Source of the DNA: Stenocarpella maydis
Taxonomy: Eukaryota > Ascomycota > Sordariomycetes > Diaporthales > Diaporthaceae
Length of the DNA: 64,000 nt
NCBI GenBank assembly: GCA_002270565.1
Contig: NQMI01000020.1
Location: 186,001-250,000, forward strand
Reading direction: 5' to 3'
The notes under the pieces were generated by a model that made no database searches, was not told the origin of the DNA, and saw only the letters and a program-made list of their open reading frames with translations. Shown here in pieces: positions 23,827 through 35,790 of this stretch. The translations under genes and the position numbers were made by a program. How positions within the stretch are numbered: the stretch's first letter is position 1; each line of letters starts with the position of its first letter.

Positions 23827-24022
23827 ACGCTTGTGGGAAGCCCTTTTATACTTTTATATCCCCCCCCCTCTTTGTTAATGCCCTCTACGTGCCTAGAGGA
23901 ATGGCCTATGTACACACACACCTGGAGGAAGCCCCTCTGTAAAGGCTCTCTGGGTACAGTGGCCCTTTTTATTAAATATGGGTTTTGTGGGGGGCCTCTG
24001 CGGAAGGGCTTCCCCCGAGCGT
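23827..24022. repeat. possible small MITE-like element with imperfect inverted ends
   Basis: Ends 23827-23845 and 24004-24022 are inverted copies matching at 17 of 19 positions, both containing GGGAAGCCCTT or its complement. The interior is 158 bp, has no open frame and contains a further short palindrome around CTCTACGTGCCTAGAG. No clear target-site duplication was identified. Confidence 0.35.
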
Positions 24023-24540
24023 GTAGAGGCCCAGTGCTCTTCTACCCCTACCTACCTACCTAGATAGGTATATAGAGGGACTTCTTGGCGCATTGAGGGG
24101 TTATAGTAGGCTGCGCGCTTAATTTCTCTGTGCTGGGTGTCTTGACTGCATTATGGTCAAGTTGCGTACATGCTGCCGCCTGAGACGGTTCTGGTAATTA
24201 GCGCCCCACCAGAGCATCATTTCTGCTTTCCAAACCCGCATTCGCTCAGGCCTTGGAGACCCCCCCCCCACACCAAGTCTTCCCCTCCTCGGTGTAGGTG
24301 TGACCCGGGCGGTGGCCCTTGCTGGGGCCCCGAGGATGGACGCGGGCGACGAGGGGTTGACCATGCGCCTGACCCGCGGCGGCCTCGGGGACGCCGGTGG
24401 GTCTGGCCGGCCACGTTGTTGTTTGTCGTCGGCGTCTTATTGGTGGTGTTCCGGCGGTGGCGGTCCTTGCGGTCCAGTGACGTCTGACTCGCGATGGCTG
24501 CTGGTCAAGTCATCCTGCATCTAGTCACAGCATCCTTGGG

Positions 24541-24541
24541 A

Positions 24542-24625
<84 letters not shown>

Positions 24626-24630
24626 GAAAG
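24541..24630. repeat. GAAA tetranucleotide microsatellite
   Basis: About 21 near-perfect GAAA copies. The long Phe/Leu/Ser open frames on the opposite strand are artefacts of this repeat. Confidence 0.95.
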
Positions 24631-25566
24631 ACTTGAATAGCTACCGCCCGAGTTACCAAAAGAGTCCAGGGGCATCGCCAGCGTTCGCAATACGGCGTGT
24701 TCAACCGCATGCATTTACATCTCTCATCGGATGATACTGGCGCCGGTGGGCCTCTAACGTCGCGCCGTCACCGTTTGTAAGCCGCGTCTAGGTCCGCCTG
24801 AAAAAGACTGCCTGATTGAGCATGGCGATGGGCGTGTAAGTGGTCCATGGACCCATCTTTTCAGGGCCATGACTACCAAGTCAGGATATTGGAACTCTCC
24901 CAGATAAGTTGGTCGTGTAGCCAGGTAGCTCACTTGCGGCACGAGTCCGCACCGAGGATTTGTAGTTGTGCTGTTGATAATACGGCCTAGTGGCACGTTT
25001 TGGTATCCAGCCCGGTGTGTATTCCAAGGGTAATCAAATAGGGGGGGCGAAAGAGGCATGAGAATGGATTCAGGTGAGCCCACAACTAGTTACATGGGTA
25101 GAGACGTACATGCCGTTAGCACTTGAATCTCGTGCACTTTACTATTTAGCTATCAGCTCCGCTGACTCCAATATCAATCATCTATTTCTTTTTTCAAAGG
25201 TCTTGACTATAAAGGATTTAATCAGTGATGCGGGCTGCGGAATGCCAGGTCTTCCTGACTTCACAAACGCTGCGAATCAGATAATCGCAGCACCGACATG
25301 GTTATTAAGATCAGTAATCAGAAGATAGGGAAGAGAGAGAGAGAGAAATGAGACGAAGCACAACGCGTCACGCGAATTAAAAAGTGCTCATGTGTGCTCA
25401 GGGTGCATCGGTGATCGTATCGGGTGTATTTAGGATTTGGTTTATCAAAGGTAGCAGCATCGATGATTTCAACCCTGGGAAGGGGGGGCAAAGAACACTG
25501 GAAGATTTCAGCAGGAGAGGCTGGGAGCCCAATTAGTATTACGGTAGATCATGCAAGAATCGCTAG

Positions 25567-27677
25567 TCACCCAACCCAACGCTCAATCATGCCTTGGAGA
25601 CCCCTGGACAATGCACCTTGCTCCCGGCTCCCCAATGTTCTCAGCGCAGTAAAGGGTCTTTGTTCCCTGATCTCCTCCTCGGGGAACCAGGATCCGTGCA
25701 GGCCATATGGCACGCGCTGTGGCAGCTTCACTCTCGCGACGACATCTTTCATGCCCTTGGCGTCTATAACCCACAACTCGCTGCTCGCGCCCTCGTCGCA
25801 TTCACCATCCGGGCCCAGCTGGCTCTCGTCAAACACGTACGTCAGCAGCCACCCGTCGTCCTCGCTCTGTCGTTCGCTTTCCCTCCTGGGGACGAAGCGT
25901 GGCTCCTGCGCAAACCATCCGTCGGGCATTCTGAACAGCTTGATGGGGTCGTCCGGGTCGCGGCTTTCTCTGATCTCGGCGACAGTGCGCGTGTCAACAC
26001 ACCCCCGTATCGGCTGTGGGGGGTGCTGGACACCGCGCTCGATGAGCGTCCTGACGTCCACCTTTGCGAGGTGGTCGATCTTGGCCGCCTTGCCCAGGGC
26101 CACCGTGTACGACGCGTGCCCCGTTGAGCACCCGTACACGTAGCGCGCCTCGCCCATGGAGTGGTCCGGGGAGAGGGTGGGGAACTCGAACGAGATGGCG
26201 GACAGCGCCCACTGGTGCCGGATGCGGTGGTCGGGCACGCCCGACGTGCCATCGTCGTCCCCCGCGGACAGGGGGAAGTTGTAATAGTACAGCCTGCACT
26301 GCTCCTCCTCCGCGTACTCTGGCGGCACGGGCTTGACCGCCGGCGTGGGCAGGTTCCCCGCGCTGAACACCAGCGACGCGGATGTCAGCCTGCACGCGAG
26401 CAGGTTGACAGATGTCTGCTGCAGGCTGGCGCCGTTCATCTGCCCCGTGTGCGTGACGGTGTCCCAGCAGTTGGCGGTGTGGAAGATGACGCACGGGTTT
26501 GTCTCGAACCACTGCACGAGGTCGGGTCGGTACCGCGGGAAGACACCGTAGCGGGCCCTGCCTCGTGAGTCGTACGAGAGCACGGGGACGCCGCGGGCGA
26601 GGTTCCTCGGGTCGAGCGTCAGGGGGAGGTCGAGGATGACCGTGTGGCCCCGCGAGGCGCCGAAGTCGTGCATCATCTTTGGTGCCTTGACTCCTGGCAC
26701 GGGCATCGAGAGCCGGGGGGCGGCTGGATGTGGCCGCGGGGACGACGGCTTGGGACCCGACGGCGGGACGACGGAGTAGTAGCAGAAAGGTTTGATGAAG
26801 ACGGCGTGGAACGCGATGAGCTCCTTCGTCACGGGGTCGACCCGCGGGTGGGCTGTCGTCCATTCCTTCATAAAGGAGAGCGCCCCGTCGCCTCCGAACC
26901 CTCCGGTGCCTGTCATCTCGTGGTGGCTGGGTTCGTTCTCGGCGCTGCGGCCGTTGAACCATCCGACTGTCTCCAGCCCTGGCAGGGCGAATCTCAACGG
27001 CGGGCCGCTCTCGCAGAGGGCCAGCGCGCGACCATCATGGTACACGACCGAGGTGTTGGCGACGCTGATCTTCTTGATGGGGTACTTGACTCTGGACAGG
27101 TGCGACGTGACGACCAGGATGACGGTTCTCAGGACCGCCCACAGGATCGTGAACAGCCCCAGGGCCGGGTTCACCAGCGTCGAGATGCTAGGGAGAACAG
27201 GCCGCCTCAGGCCTGGATCATGCGGGCCGGCGGGTCCAGCTCTTCTCCTGGCGTAGGCATACACATCTGTGAGCAGGAACTGGTTGACAAACTCGGGCTG
27301 TATGGTTGTGCCCTTCTCCCCTGTCCTCCGGAATAGCACGCCGCTCAGCATCCCGTCGCCGTCGAACCAGTGAGCATCCCGGCCGAGGTCGTCGTTTGTG
27401 ACGGGGTTTCCTCCGTTCCGAACGTACTGCCCGCCGCCCAGGTCGATGGGAATGGTACCCGAGTATTCACATGGCGTCAGTGGGGTTGTCTTGTGGATTG
27501 GTGCGAAGTTTCCTGACAGATATCTGTGACACGATCAATACTCAACCCGACCGATCACTCAGAGTGTTTATTGCCACGCCCAGCACTTGTCCCAATGCTT
27601 TCAGCCTGTGGGTTTACTTACGGGTGTCGCCTCTCACTCCGAGATGGTGATGTGAGTTGCTCTGTTTCCAAACCCAT
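25567..27677 (-). CDS. carotenoid cleavage dioxygenase (RPE65/CarX-like family)
   Basis: Non-haem Fe(II) oxygenase that splits a conjugated double bond. In fungi, CarX-type members cleave carotenoids to retinal, while CAO-1 types cleave stilbenes. Two exons: 27622-27677 (ATG at 27677) and 25567-27523, with a 98-bp intron, giving 670 residues, close to CarX length. The family opening YLSGNFAPIHKTTPLTP and the QYVRNGGNP motif are present. The four iron-binding His sit in TAHPRVDP (about 244), MMHDFG (about 304), VIFHTAN (about 367) and YGLHGSW (about 628). A hydrophobic patch (NPALGLFTILWAVL) near residue 125 may bind membrane, as in relatives. It faces the opsin gene at 30309 across 2.6 kb; that neighbourhood favours a retinal-forming role, but the substrate cannot be settled from sequence. 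Confidence 0.9.
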
Positions 27678-30308
27678 TGTCTCTGGTGTTACTCGTGGGT
27701 GTCGTCCCTCTCGAGGGTTCCACAACACAGGCCCGCTGCGTGTGACGCTGCCCGTGGCTGGTACCACCTTATTATGTATGAGGCCAACCACAGCTGACAA
27801 CAAGAAGGCCTCCGGCAGAGAGCGTGCTTATTTGTGACTGATCAGTTCGCTCCCGATAATATGGGTGTCGAGGTTCTCGAGCATGCTAAGCTCTACAGGG
27901 GAATCCGATTCCACCAAATCGATGCATATGGCACCACGGATGGTTTTCACGATGCATCTTGACATAATTCTGGGCAACCAATGACCTCATGCCGGCATGC
28001 GTCTGTCGACTAGTCCAGATGCACTCATAGGCTGATAGGCTAATGACCGCTTCATAGTGGATACTGCCCAAATGCGTCGGCAGTCGGGCTCATTGGTTTC
28101 TTAGTGATTGGTATTATACGCTCAGGCTGGTGTACCCATGTCCTCCTCCCTTGGCTTCATGTCTGCACGCAAAACACAACAGAGCAGTGATTTAAACGTA
28201 ATAGATATGTGAAACATATGGCACCAAGACATTGCTGTGGCCTTGGTATTTCTTCACACCGTATACCCAGTTGGGAATTGATTCCTGACTGGTTGCATGC
28301 TAATATCTATCAGATTGTTGTTCTGGTGCTGTCCCGTAATGTCGACCGACATGAAGCGTACGCTACGTAGCAATGCGAGCCCATATTCGCAGGATGAAGG
28401 AGGGGTATCATCGCAGAACTAACTCAGTGTGGTCAGACAGCCCAGGCGTTGAAACGAGGCCAGCAAGAGCTCCTCAATTGGGTTTCACCTTTCCTGGGTC
28501 ATAAGATGAGCTGTGGTGTCGGCCCTCCAAGACGAGGGGACTTGCGCTGTAAAGTCAGGCGAGCCGTAGAGTTAGTTGATGACGTACAAGACTAACCTGC
28601 TCGGTGCGGAGATGGTCTCGGGAGGGTAGCAACAGTGTTCTTCAGGGGTCGGTGGCCGAGATCAGCCTGGCATGCAGGCTCGATGGCCCCTCGCTGGCCG
28701 ATCACTCCGCAGATCGAGGCTGCTACACAGTAAAGTGGCCCAGATGCTTGCGGTCGGAATAAGCTTCTAAATCTCCAACGGGTTCTCTTGGCCCTGGCCC
28801 GCCTCCACAGACCCACCCTGCCCGCGCTGCCCGCTGCGAGATGTCCACGACGGATACCGTAGCAGGTGACAGCTGTGCGGATCTTGTTTGCTTCGAGGAT
28901 CTGGTCAAGGCCATGCCTGGCGTTGCATGGAAGGCTTCATATCACATTCGAGAAATTAATCGACTAATCACGCCACATCGTGTCACGCACCCTCACACCG
29001 ACTCGCCTTCTACGCGCGATATCCGGTACCGAGTCCATACGAAGTTGATATCTCACGAGAGCATCGAGAATTATGAAGCGAATCCCGCGATCGAGAGATT
29101 TATCCAGACCCACTAATAAATACCTCTGCACTAAGATTGGGTAAGTCAGAGGCACGATCCGAGGCGCGCAACAGGCGTACTGGCGCTGGCTTTGCGGCCA
29201 CTTATTCCCGAAAGCCACGCTACTTTGTAACCAAAAAGTAGTCATGATATCATCATAAACAAAGATTTCTGACGTCCTACTGGTACGAACCCACAGCAGA
29301 ACATCTTGTTTACGTGGTGAGGCCCGCAATTTTGACCATGTCATTCAAGCCCAAAGGTCAAATGTCTATTTTGCAAATATCTTTCTGGGCGGCTGGGGCG
29401 TTCAGGTATCCGTAACCTTCGTCAACAGAATAACTTAGCTAGCAATACCAGGACAGGGACAGATGAGGTATGGTCTAGAACAGAACAGTGGCGGTGACCG
29501 CAGTATGAGGCCTATCTTACGTCGAACCTGTGGGACATCCGGTGAAACCCCGAAGAAAGCTTCCCGTGATCAGCTCACGGTCCCATTGCGACCTTGGCTG
29601 TATTGTGCGCCGTGACAGTGCCATATAATAGACTCGGAACCACATGCATGGCAGACCATGGACGAATCATAGGCCGTGGTCCTGAACTCTCCGCATCCCA
29701 GAGAGCCTTGCTGATCTGCCTCTTCTGGTTTCAAGACTACCAGCCCAGGAGGTGAGCATATGCACAGGTGGACACAAAATACTACCCCGAATAGGCACGG
29801 AAGACACCGACGCAGGGCGGCAGGTCTTGGTAATTGGACAGTTGCTTACTCGCTCTCGCGGCTTCGGCTCCAGCGCAACATCCGCACATCTACATCTAAT
29901 GAAGTAGTGGTGATAGACCTCTGCCGGGCTGCCTAGCTCGGTCTACGGCCCTGTCTCTGGGGTCACCCGCAGTCCAATTTGATATTTCCTGCCAAGACGT
30001 CATGGAACACCCGAGCGACCCGCCCATCGCCAGCAACTTGCTAAGGAGAAGCAGCAGTCGACCCGTCACCTCATGATGGAGCTCGGAGGCGTACCCCTTG
30101 GGTCAACCCCCTTCCTCCTCGAGATTCAAATACCTCTCCTTGCCCTCAGGTCTTCTGATGTGATGCACCTTAGTATCAGCCAAGTTGCGTTCTCTGCGAT
30201 ACCCCAATTTCAGAAGGATATCTGTGATATCTGAGCGTCGTCACATTGCTCCCTCGGTCAACTCCCGAAGCCCCCCAAGTCAGAGTTAACAATTTCATAC
30301 TCCTCATC
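27678..30308. promoter_or_regulatory. 2.6 kb region between divergent dioxygenase and opsin genes
   Basis: No convincing gene. The frames at 28841-29116 (plus) and 28592-28914 (minus) show no family features. This must contain both promoters. I did not identify a specific light-response element with confidence. Confidence 0.5.
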
Positions 30309-31244
30309 ATGTCTGGGAACCAGGCGCTCAACGTCAACAGTGTTGTTGGCCAACAGGCCAACCTCGCCATCTCGGTCCGTGGCTCAGATTGGTACTTCAC
30401 TGTTTGTGCGGTCATGGGTGCCTCTACCCTCGCCTTCATGGGCCTCGCATTCACCAAGCCGGCAACCCATCGGCTCTTCCACTACATCACCGCCGGAATC
30501 ACCGCCGTCGCGTGCATCGCCTACTGGTCCATGGCCTCTGACCTGGGCCAGACCCCTGTCCAGGCCGAGTTTGTGAGGCCAGACCGCGCCGCTGTCGCCG
30601 CCGCCGGGACCAGAGAGTTCTTCTATGTCGTGAGTATCATCTCTCCTGTGCGTCACAGCGCCCCGTGCTGAACAGTTTTCCCACAGCGCTACATAGACTG
30701 GTTCGTGACAACCCCGCTGCTCCTCACCGACCTCCTGCTCACCGCTGGGCTCCCCTGGCCTACGGTTCTGGTCACCATACTCGCGGACGAGATCATGATT
30801 GTCTGCGGGCTGGTGGGGGCTCTCACCCAGACCAGGTATAAGTGGGGCTACTTCTCCTTCGGCACGGCCGCGCTCTTCTTCGTCGCCTACGAGCTCGCCA
30901 TCCACGGCCGCCGGCACGCCAGCGCCCTCGGGGGGTCTGTCAAGAGCACCTTTATGCAGTGCGGCGTGCTGACCATCTTCCTCTGGTTCCTGTACCCCAT
31001 CGCCTGGGGCCTGTCGGAGGGCGGCAATGTCATCCACCCGGACTCCGAGGCCATCTTCTACGGCGTCCTCGACATCTTTGCCAAGCCCGTCTTCGGGTTC
31101 CTGCTCATCTTCGGTCACAAGAAGATCGAGCCCGCCCAGATTGGTCTCGCGATGCATGAGCCCGGACAGCTCAGGAGCGAAAAGGCCGTTGTCCATCCCG
31201 AGGGCCCCGCTACGGGCAACAACGGGACCACTGCCAACGTCTGA
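30309..31244 (+). CDS. microbial rhodopsin, CarO/LR-type light-driven proton pump (predicted)
   Basis: Seven-helix retinal protein of the plasma membrane. Two exons: 30309-30629 and 30687-31244, with a 57-bp intron, giving 292 residues. Helix C reads RYIDWFVTTPLLLTD, retaining the bacteriorhodopsin Arg82/Asp85/Thr89/Asp96 equivalents (R108, D111, T115, D122). Helix G has LDIFAKPVFG with the Schiff-base Lys at 240 and counter-ion Asp at 236. Glu228 matches Glu204 of the proton-release group. Asp at the Asp96 position distinguishes pumping LR/CarO proteins from slow NOP-1-type sensors, so outward proton pumping is expected. The start ATG precedes a 40-residue hydrophilic N-terminus normal for fungal opsins. 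It is divergent from the carotenoid dioxygenase that could supply retinal. Confidence 0.95.
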
Positions 31245-32314
31245 GAAGTTGCTCAATGGAGTCAATGCGGCTTCGATATTAAGACGACTCGGAGATAGAG
31301 AGGCGGGCAAGATCTTGTAAGGACGAGAAGAGTGTTGAGAGAAGGGTTGGGGGGGGGGGGGACGCTGTGGTTGGTTGAGGTTAATGGCGAGCCGTTCGAA
31401 GGAGCGTGGATAATTCTAATTGGAGTGTGAAGGTTTTTGGTTGATACCAGGGTGCTGTGTAACCGTCGTTATTACGAGAGATGAGTTAGAAAAGAGGATT
31501 GATTTTGAAAAATTGCTCAGCTCCTCCCAGTAACCTCCATCAGGGTCTATGTCATAATCTTTGATCTTTACCGTGTAGTGAGTGTTCGTAATTTGGCCTA
31601 CGATGTGACTGTCACGCCGGCCAATCCATACTCTTATCACGCGGCAGGGTCGTACCGGGAGGCACATGAATATCGTGCTATGCTCCCAGGGGCCCATATG
31701 CCCCCCTGATCCGCTCCAAACATTTTGTGCATACCCTTCGGTTCCGACTGGAAGTTCGATTCCTGGGACACGACCTTTTAGAGCTAGTGTTCAGGCGTCG
31801 AGGAATGAAGCTATACCCATCCTGTCCATCAGTGTATGTGGGAAGTATACGGTGACGAGTGCCGTGTCCAGAAAAGAGGCAACATACAAACCTATCCGAG
31901 GTACGTTACTGTTCTGGTAATCGGCTAGGTTTGTTACAGCACAGTTCGGGTGGAAGAGGAGTTGGTCCGGGCCGACGACAACCGACCGCCCACCATCTGC
32001 TGGCTCAGGAGTGTGACAGGAGGTTGGATATTGACCTGCGGCGGTGGGTTTGGCAACGTGGTCGTAAGATATCACCTTGAAGCCCGCATTTCTGTCCGTG
32101 ATGTATGGAGGATGTGTGCATCTTGAAAGTCTCGCTCCACGCCCCGCCCCGCCCGCGACTGCAATCCCACATCCTGCCCCTGGCCTGCTTGCAACTACAG
32201 TTCCTGCCCCTAAACCCTAAAGAAGCCATACTCGAGGTGGCCATTCGCCCGAGGCTTATTAGCACTCACTCCTCGTCGAGACCGGACCACTGAAAACTAG
32301 ACACCTTTCCGAAT
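31245..32314. other. intergenic
   Basis: No gene supported. A G homopolymer lies near 31348-31361, just downstream of the opsin stop. Confidence 0.45.
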
Positions 32315-32590
32315 TCATACTCCAATCTTCTTGTAGCCTTCGTGACTGGCCAATATCTCGAGTCCACCTTTGAGCCTGTCTGGGTCTAAAACGCTCTCGG
32401 CTACCAACATGTAGTAGAGCAAAATCGCCCTCCAAAGAGGATAGTCAATCGTCGAGATAGCCCAACGTGGAGACACCTTGGTTTGCCATCTTCTCTACAG
32501 ACAGAAAGCAAGTTCAAAGCTGCCACGGATACCCTAGTAGGCATGTCCGGTGCCGCCACAATCTATGGGTCTAGCCAGCATGGCGTTCGT
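32315..32590 (-). pseudogene. short coding remnant, unrecognised
   Basis: Minus-strand frame from about 32510 to a TGA at 32315-32317 has strongly protein-like composition (for example YPLWRAILLYYMLVAESVL). Just upstream, near 32580, a separate short frame begins MLARPIDCGGTGHAY and then stops. The two are in different frames and an intron joining them would have to span a stop. They look like the end and an inner piece of a decayed gene beside the AT-rich repeat. The family is not recognised. Confidence 0.35.
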
Positions 32591-32639
32591 TTCGCTGTGT
32601 CGGAAAAACGAGACTGAGCCCCCCCCCGGCTAAATTAGC

Positions 32640-34000
32640 ATTTGCTGCACTGACCACCCAAATTTTGGTGCAAAGTCAGGAAACATATAATCCTCACCAG
32701 AACAACTCTTCTGATGTTGTCATCATCGCTAACAATATATACTAGTTACCCAAACGGGTAATAGTAATACTATATGAGGTAGTTAACTTGAGCCTATCCC
32801 ATAAAGGTGTACAAAACCTGCTTGCCCTGGCACAAGGTAGCGTTAGCCCAGCCAAATTTGCAGATAACGTATTCTGATTGACCTATTTAGCCTGGCCTAC
32901 CCAACGCTTACCATATAAGACCCGCTTTAGAAGCTGAATTATATAGTTTGCTAATAATAATGCTATACCACCTAGGCAGTTATGTGCCCGGAAGCTAATA
33001 GCTAAAGCAAGCAAGGCCCGGCAGACTGCTTAGAAGCGCTTACGGGCAACCTTAAAGTTTATGTGGGATAAGGCTGCTGCAGCAGATTGTGCGGCTTAGA
33101 GGGCGCAAGAGAATACTGCTAAAGTTGCTAATAATAAGGATATACCTGGTGGTAAGGAAGAGCCTGGTGGTGAGGAAGAGCCTGGTGGTGAGGAAGAGCC
33201 TGGTGGTAAGGAAGAGCCTGGTGGTGAGGAAGAGCCTGGTGGTAAAGAAGAGGAAGAGGAGAACCAACTAGAAGCTGTTGAATCTAAGGATTCTGCCCCT
33301 AATGTGGGGTCCCTGGTAGATAATGCTAGTAATAATATTCAGCTTATTAGAAGTTGCTTATGATGGCCGCTACTGGGTAAAGTTCTTCTAACTTCTACTG
33401 TAGAGATTCTTGGTTAGAAGACTAGTTCTTATCTCGCATAATCGATATACCGCTCTGTATAACTTAATGATGAGTATTAGGGTCTAGAGATTATAAGGAT
33501 TCTGAGTGAATTTAGGGTCTTAAGTATGAAGTGAGCTAAGGCTAAATTTGAGGATAAACTAGGTGCTATACTGGATTTAAGGAGGGTATTTGTAGAGGCT
33601 GGCTGGGTTGTAGGTTAGAAGTCTCTAGTGTTTTGGTTAGATGGTCTGGAGAAAGATGATAATGGGGGTGTTAGTGTTGGCTGGGTCACGTATTGCAATA
33701 CGATGGGGGTTATGGGTAATAATTCTTCTATGGAGGAGTAGTGGGTACAGTGGGCGTAGCCCGCCAGCTATCTCGGGCTTATATAGAGGGTGGCAGTTGC
33801 TAAGTAAGCAACTGCGCCCTCTGGCTACAGTATGGTAGCTGTAGCGTTAGCCCACCAGTGTGCTGTTGCACACTACTATTGCCACAACTCCTTTATTATA
33901 TGAAAATATTTAAAATTTAAACGATGATCATTTTAAATTGATTATTATAATTAAACGGCTTTTAAATATGAGCCCTAAGAACGCTTGCTGTACAGGTCCC
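32640..34000. repeat. AT-rich decayed repeat, probably RIP-mutated transposon relic
   Basis: A sharp composition change to AT-rich sequence with many TTA, TAG and TAA triplets. Around 33010-33360 the plus strand still shows a lysine/alanine-rich coding frame (LRATLKFMWDKAAAADCAA, then RAQENTAKVANNKD). It is broken by TAG codons where a Gln codon CAG would fit, the C-to-T signature expected of RIP. The frame continues through the 18-bp minisatellite. No terminal repeats or intact transposase domain were found, so the element class is unknown. Confidence 0.5.
33145..33252 (+). repeat. 18-bp minisatellite, six copies
   Basis: Six tandem units of CCTGGTGGTRAGGAAGAG, the variable base giving AAG or GAG (one copy AAA). 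In one frame it encodes PGGKEE/PGGEEE hexapeptides in line with the relic frame on each side, so the array was probably part of a coding sequence. Confidence 0.9.
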
Positions 34001-35790
34001 AGCCTGACAACATTACAACGGCAGAGTTAGTCGTGCGAGATAATACATTTACATTGAGAGTTGTTTGCTGATAATTCATGTTCAGACCCGTTGCACAACT
34101 GTTCCCCTGGCACCGTTCCCGAAGTATATTTACCTAGCTAAGTAACCATTTTGGCCGGTAAAAAATCCAAGAGCACTTGAGAAGTGAGATCTACTTCATT
34201 CTGTGGTATCAGTAATTCACAAAACAGCCACTAGGGTGGGTAGCGAATGAATAGATGCCCTCTTCATGAGCTCTTTATCCTGCTTAAAATCCTGGTGTTG
34301 TCCCAGCTGCTCGACAACAAGGCCATGGAATCCTAAAGGTTGGACAAATTCTGAACAGCCCCGCCACATAATCCGTCCGGTTGCAAAGTTGGTCTTCTAA
34401 AATGTGTCATTTGTAGTCTCATAAACACATATTGGAGTTCCGATAACTGAGTCTACGCATACCAGACTTCTCCTGATTTGATAAAAAAAACGGCCAGAAT
34501 GGTGAATGGTTTACCCGCTTGAGGTTATGAGCCCGGATACTCTTTTTCGAGTATTGTGTGACTATTTAGCTGTCCTGGGATATCCTCCAGTTTAATCCCT
34601 GGTTATATTTTCTATTGAGTGAACGTTTAAGAGCAGAGCCGCATATAGTGTAAGAGCCAGAGTAAGCTTAAGGGGGCGTGTGTGCCTTCCTGGCCTCTGT
34701 TATTCAGCTTACTTGGTACCCAGAGTAATGATCTAGGGCAGCTATTGAATGCAGGAAACCACTATTTGAAGCCACAATCCACGCTCATGGTCGTGGGCAC
34801 ATCCATTTTCCCTGTAGACTGAGGCCAGGCGGAGACAATAACTACCGACTGGAGAGAACAACATGCCCGTGTCTCAGTCCGCGTCGCCGAATACATATTA
34901 ATGGCGCCAAACAGCCGATGAGCCGTTGTTTTTCTAAAGGAGAAATGACTATGGTTGTGCTTCTCGAGTGTGGTGGTTGACGGGTCAACTGGTCCCTGAC
35001 TATGTGTATGCTCATGTTGACTTGTAACATTGAGGAATCATACATACGGATACGCGGTGTCTCGTCACCGACACTCTAGGGGTGCTCATAGCAATTTGTT
35101 AGATGGCATTTACATGTTCACAAAGGCTTTTAACATGTTACGAGGCATATCATGGGATCGCCCGCTATTTCAATGATATCCAGATCCGTAGGATCAATCT
35201 CCACGTACAAATCACCGAGATATGACTGATACAAAGGTGTGCTGATATCCTTGCCGTGAGTGACTTCTAGAAACGATAGTATGCTTTAGATCATACCAAT
35301 GCGAGTAAATGTGAGACTAAGGCCAGTGAGGATTTGGCGACGTGTGCAGCGAAACACAATCCTGTAGGACCTCAGGCACTTCTCCAGCTGTTAAATTTTG
35401 TGGGCGGAACCGCAAATATCAAGCTGACCCCGTCTAAACCAACTCGCCGCATCTAGCCGCATGGCATGGGGATGCTATCGCCCCCATTAGCCCTCATGGG
35501 CAGATAAGCTTGCCCCTCGAATGAGGTGTGATTGGCTGCGGCACTAATCGCTGCGGGAACGACGTCCATGACGATGGTCGTATCTCCAAACTCTGCCCGA
35601 TACCCGCGACAACCAGTCAGAGGATATTTTGTGAACCGGCTGCAACAAGTCTGTGACCTGAGCATTTGGTTTTCGTGTAGTGGCTCCCATTGCCCTCCTG
35701 CGCACTTCTCTTCTTATTCAGAAGGCCAGCGAGGCTTGGAGTTTGGTCTACTAGGCGGGATACACTTTATTAAAGCCACTTGAAGGCGGC
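34001..35790. other. intergenic
   Basis: No gene supported. Composition returns gradually to normal. Upstream sequence of the hydantoinase gene. Confidence 0.45.

Larger units (their letters stand above)
23252..25566. other. intergenic region with simple repeats
   Basis: No gene supported. It contains a GTT run at about 23349-23368, poly-C tracts near 23810 and 23862, a possible MITE at 23827-24022 and a GAAA microsatellite at about 24541-24630. Confidence 0.5.

Noticed and set aside
25994..26962. 322-codon alternate frame inside the carotenoid dioxygenase
   Set aside because: Arg/Pro/His-rich shadow of the real frame, which carries all family motifs.
28841..29116. 91-codon frame between dioxygenase and opsin
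   Set aside because: No family resemblance, no conserved start context, and similar chance frames overlap it on the other strand.
31745..31775. GTTCGATTC box resembling a tRNA T-loop
   Set aside because: Flanking bases do not form a T stem and no acceptor or anticodon arm fits.
33145..33252. Short regular repeats considered as a CRISPR array
   Set aside because: Units are directly adjacent with no spacers and the genome is eukaryotic.
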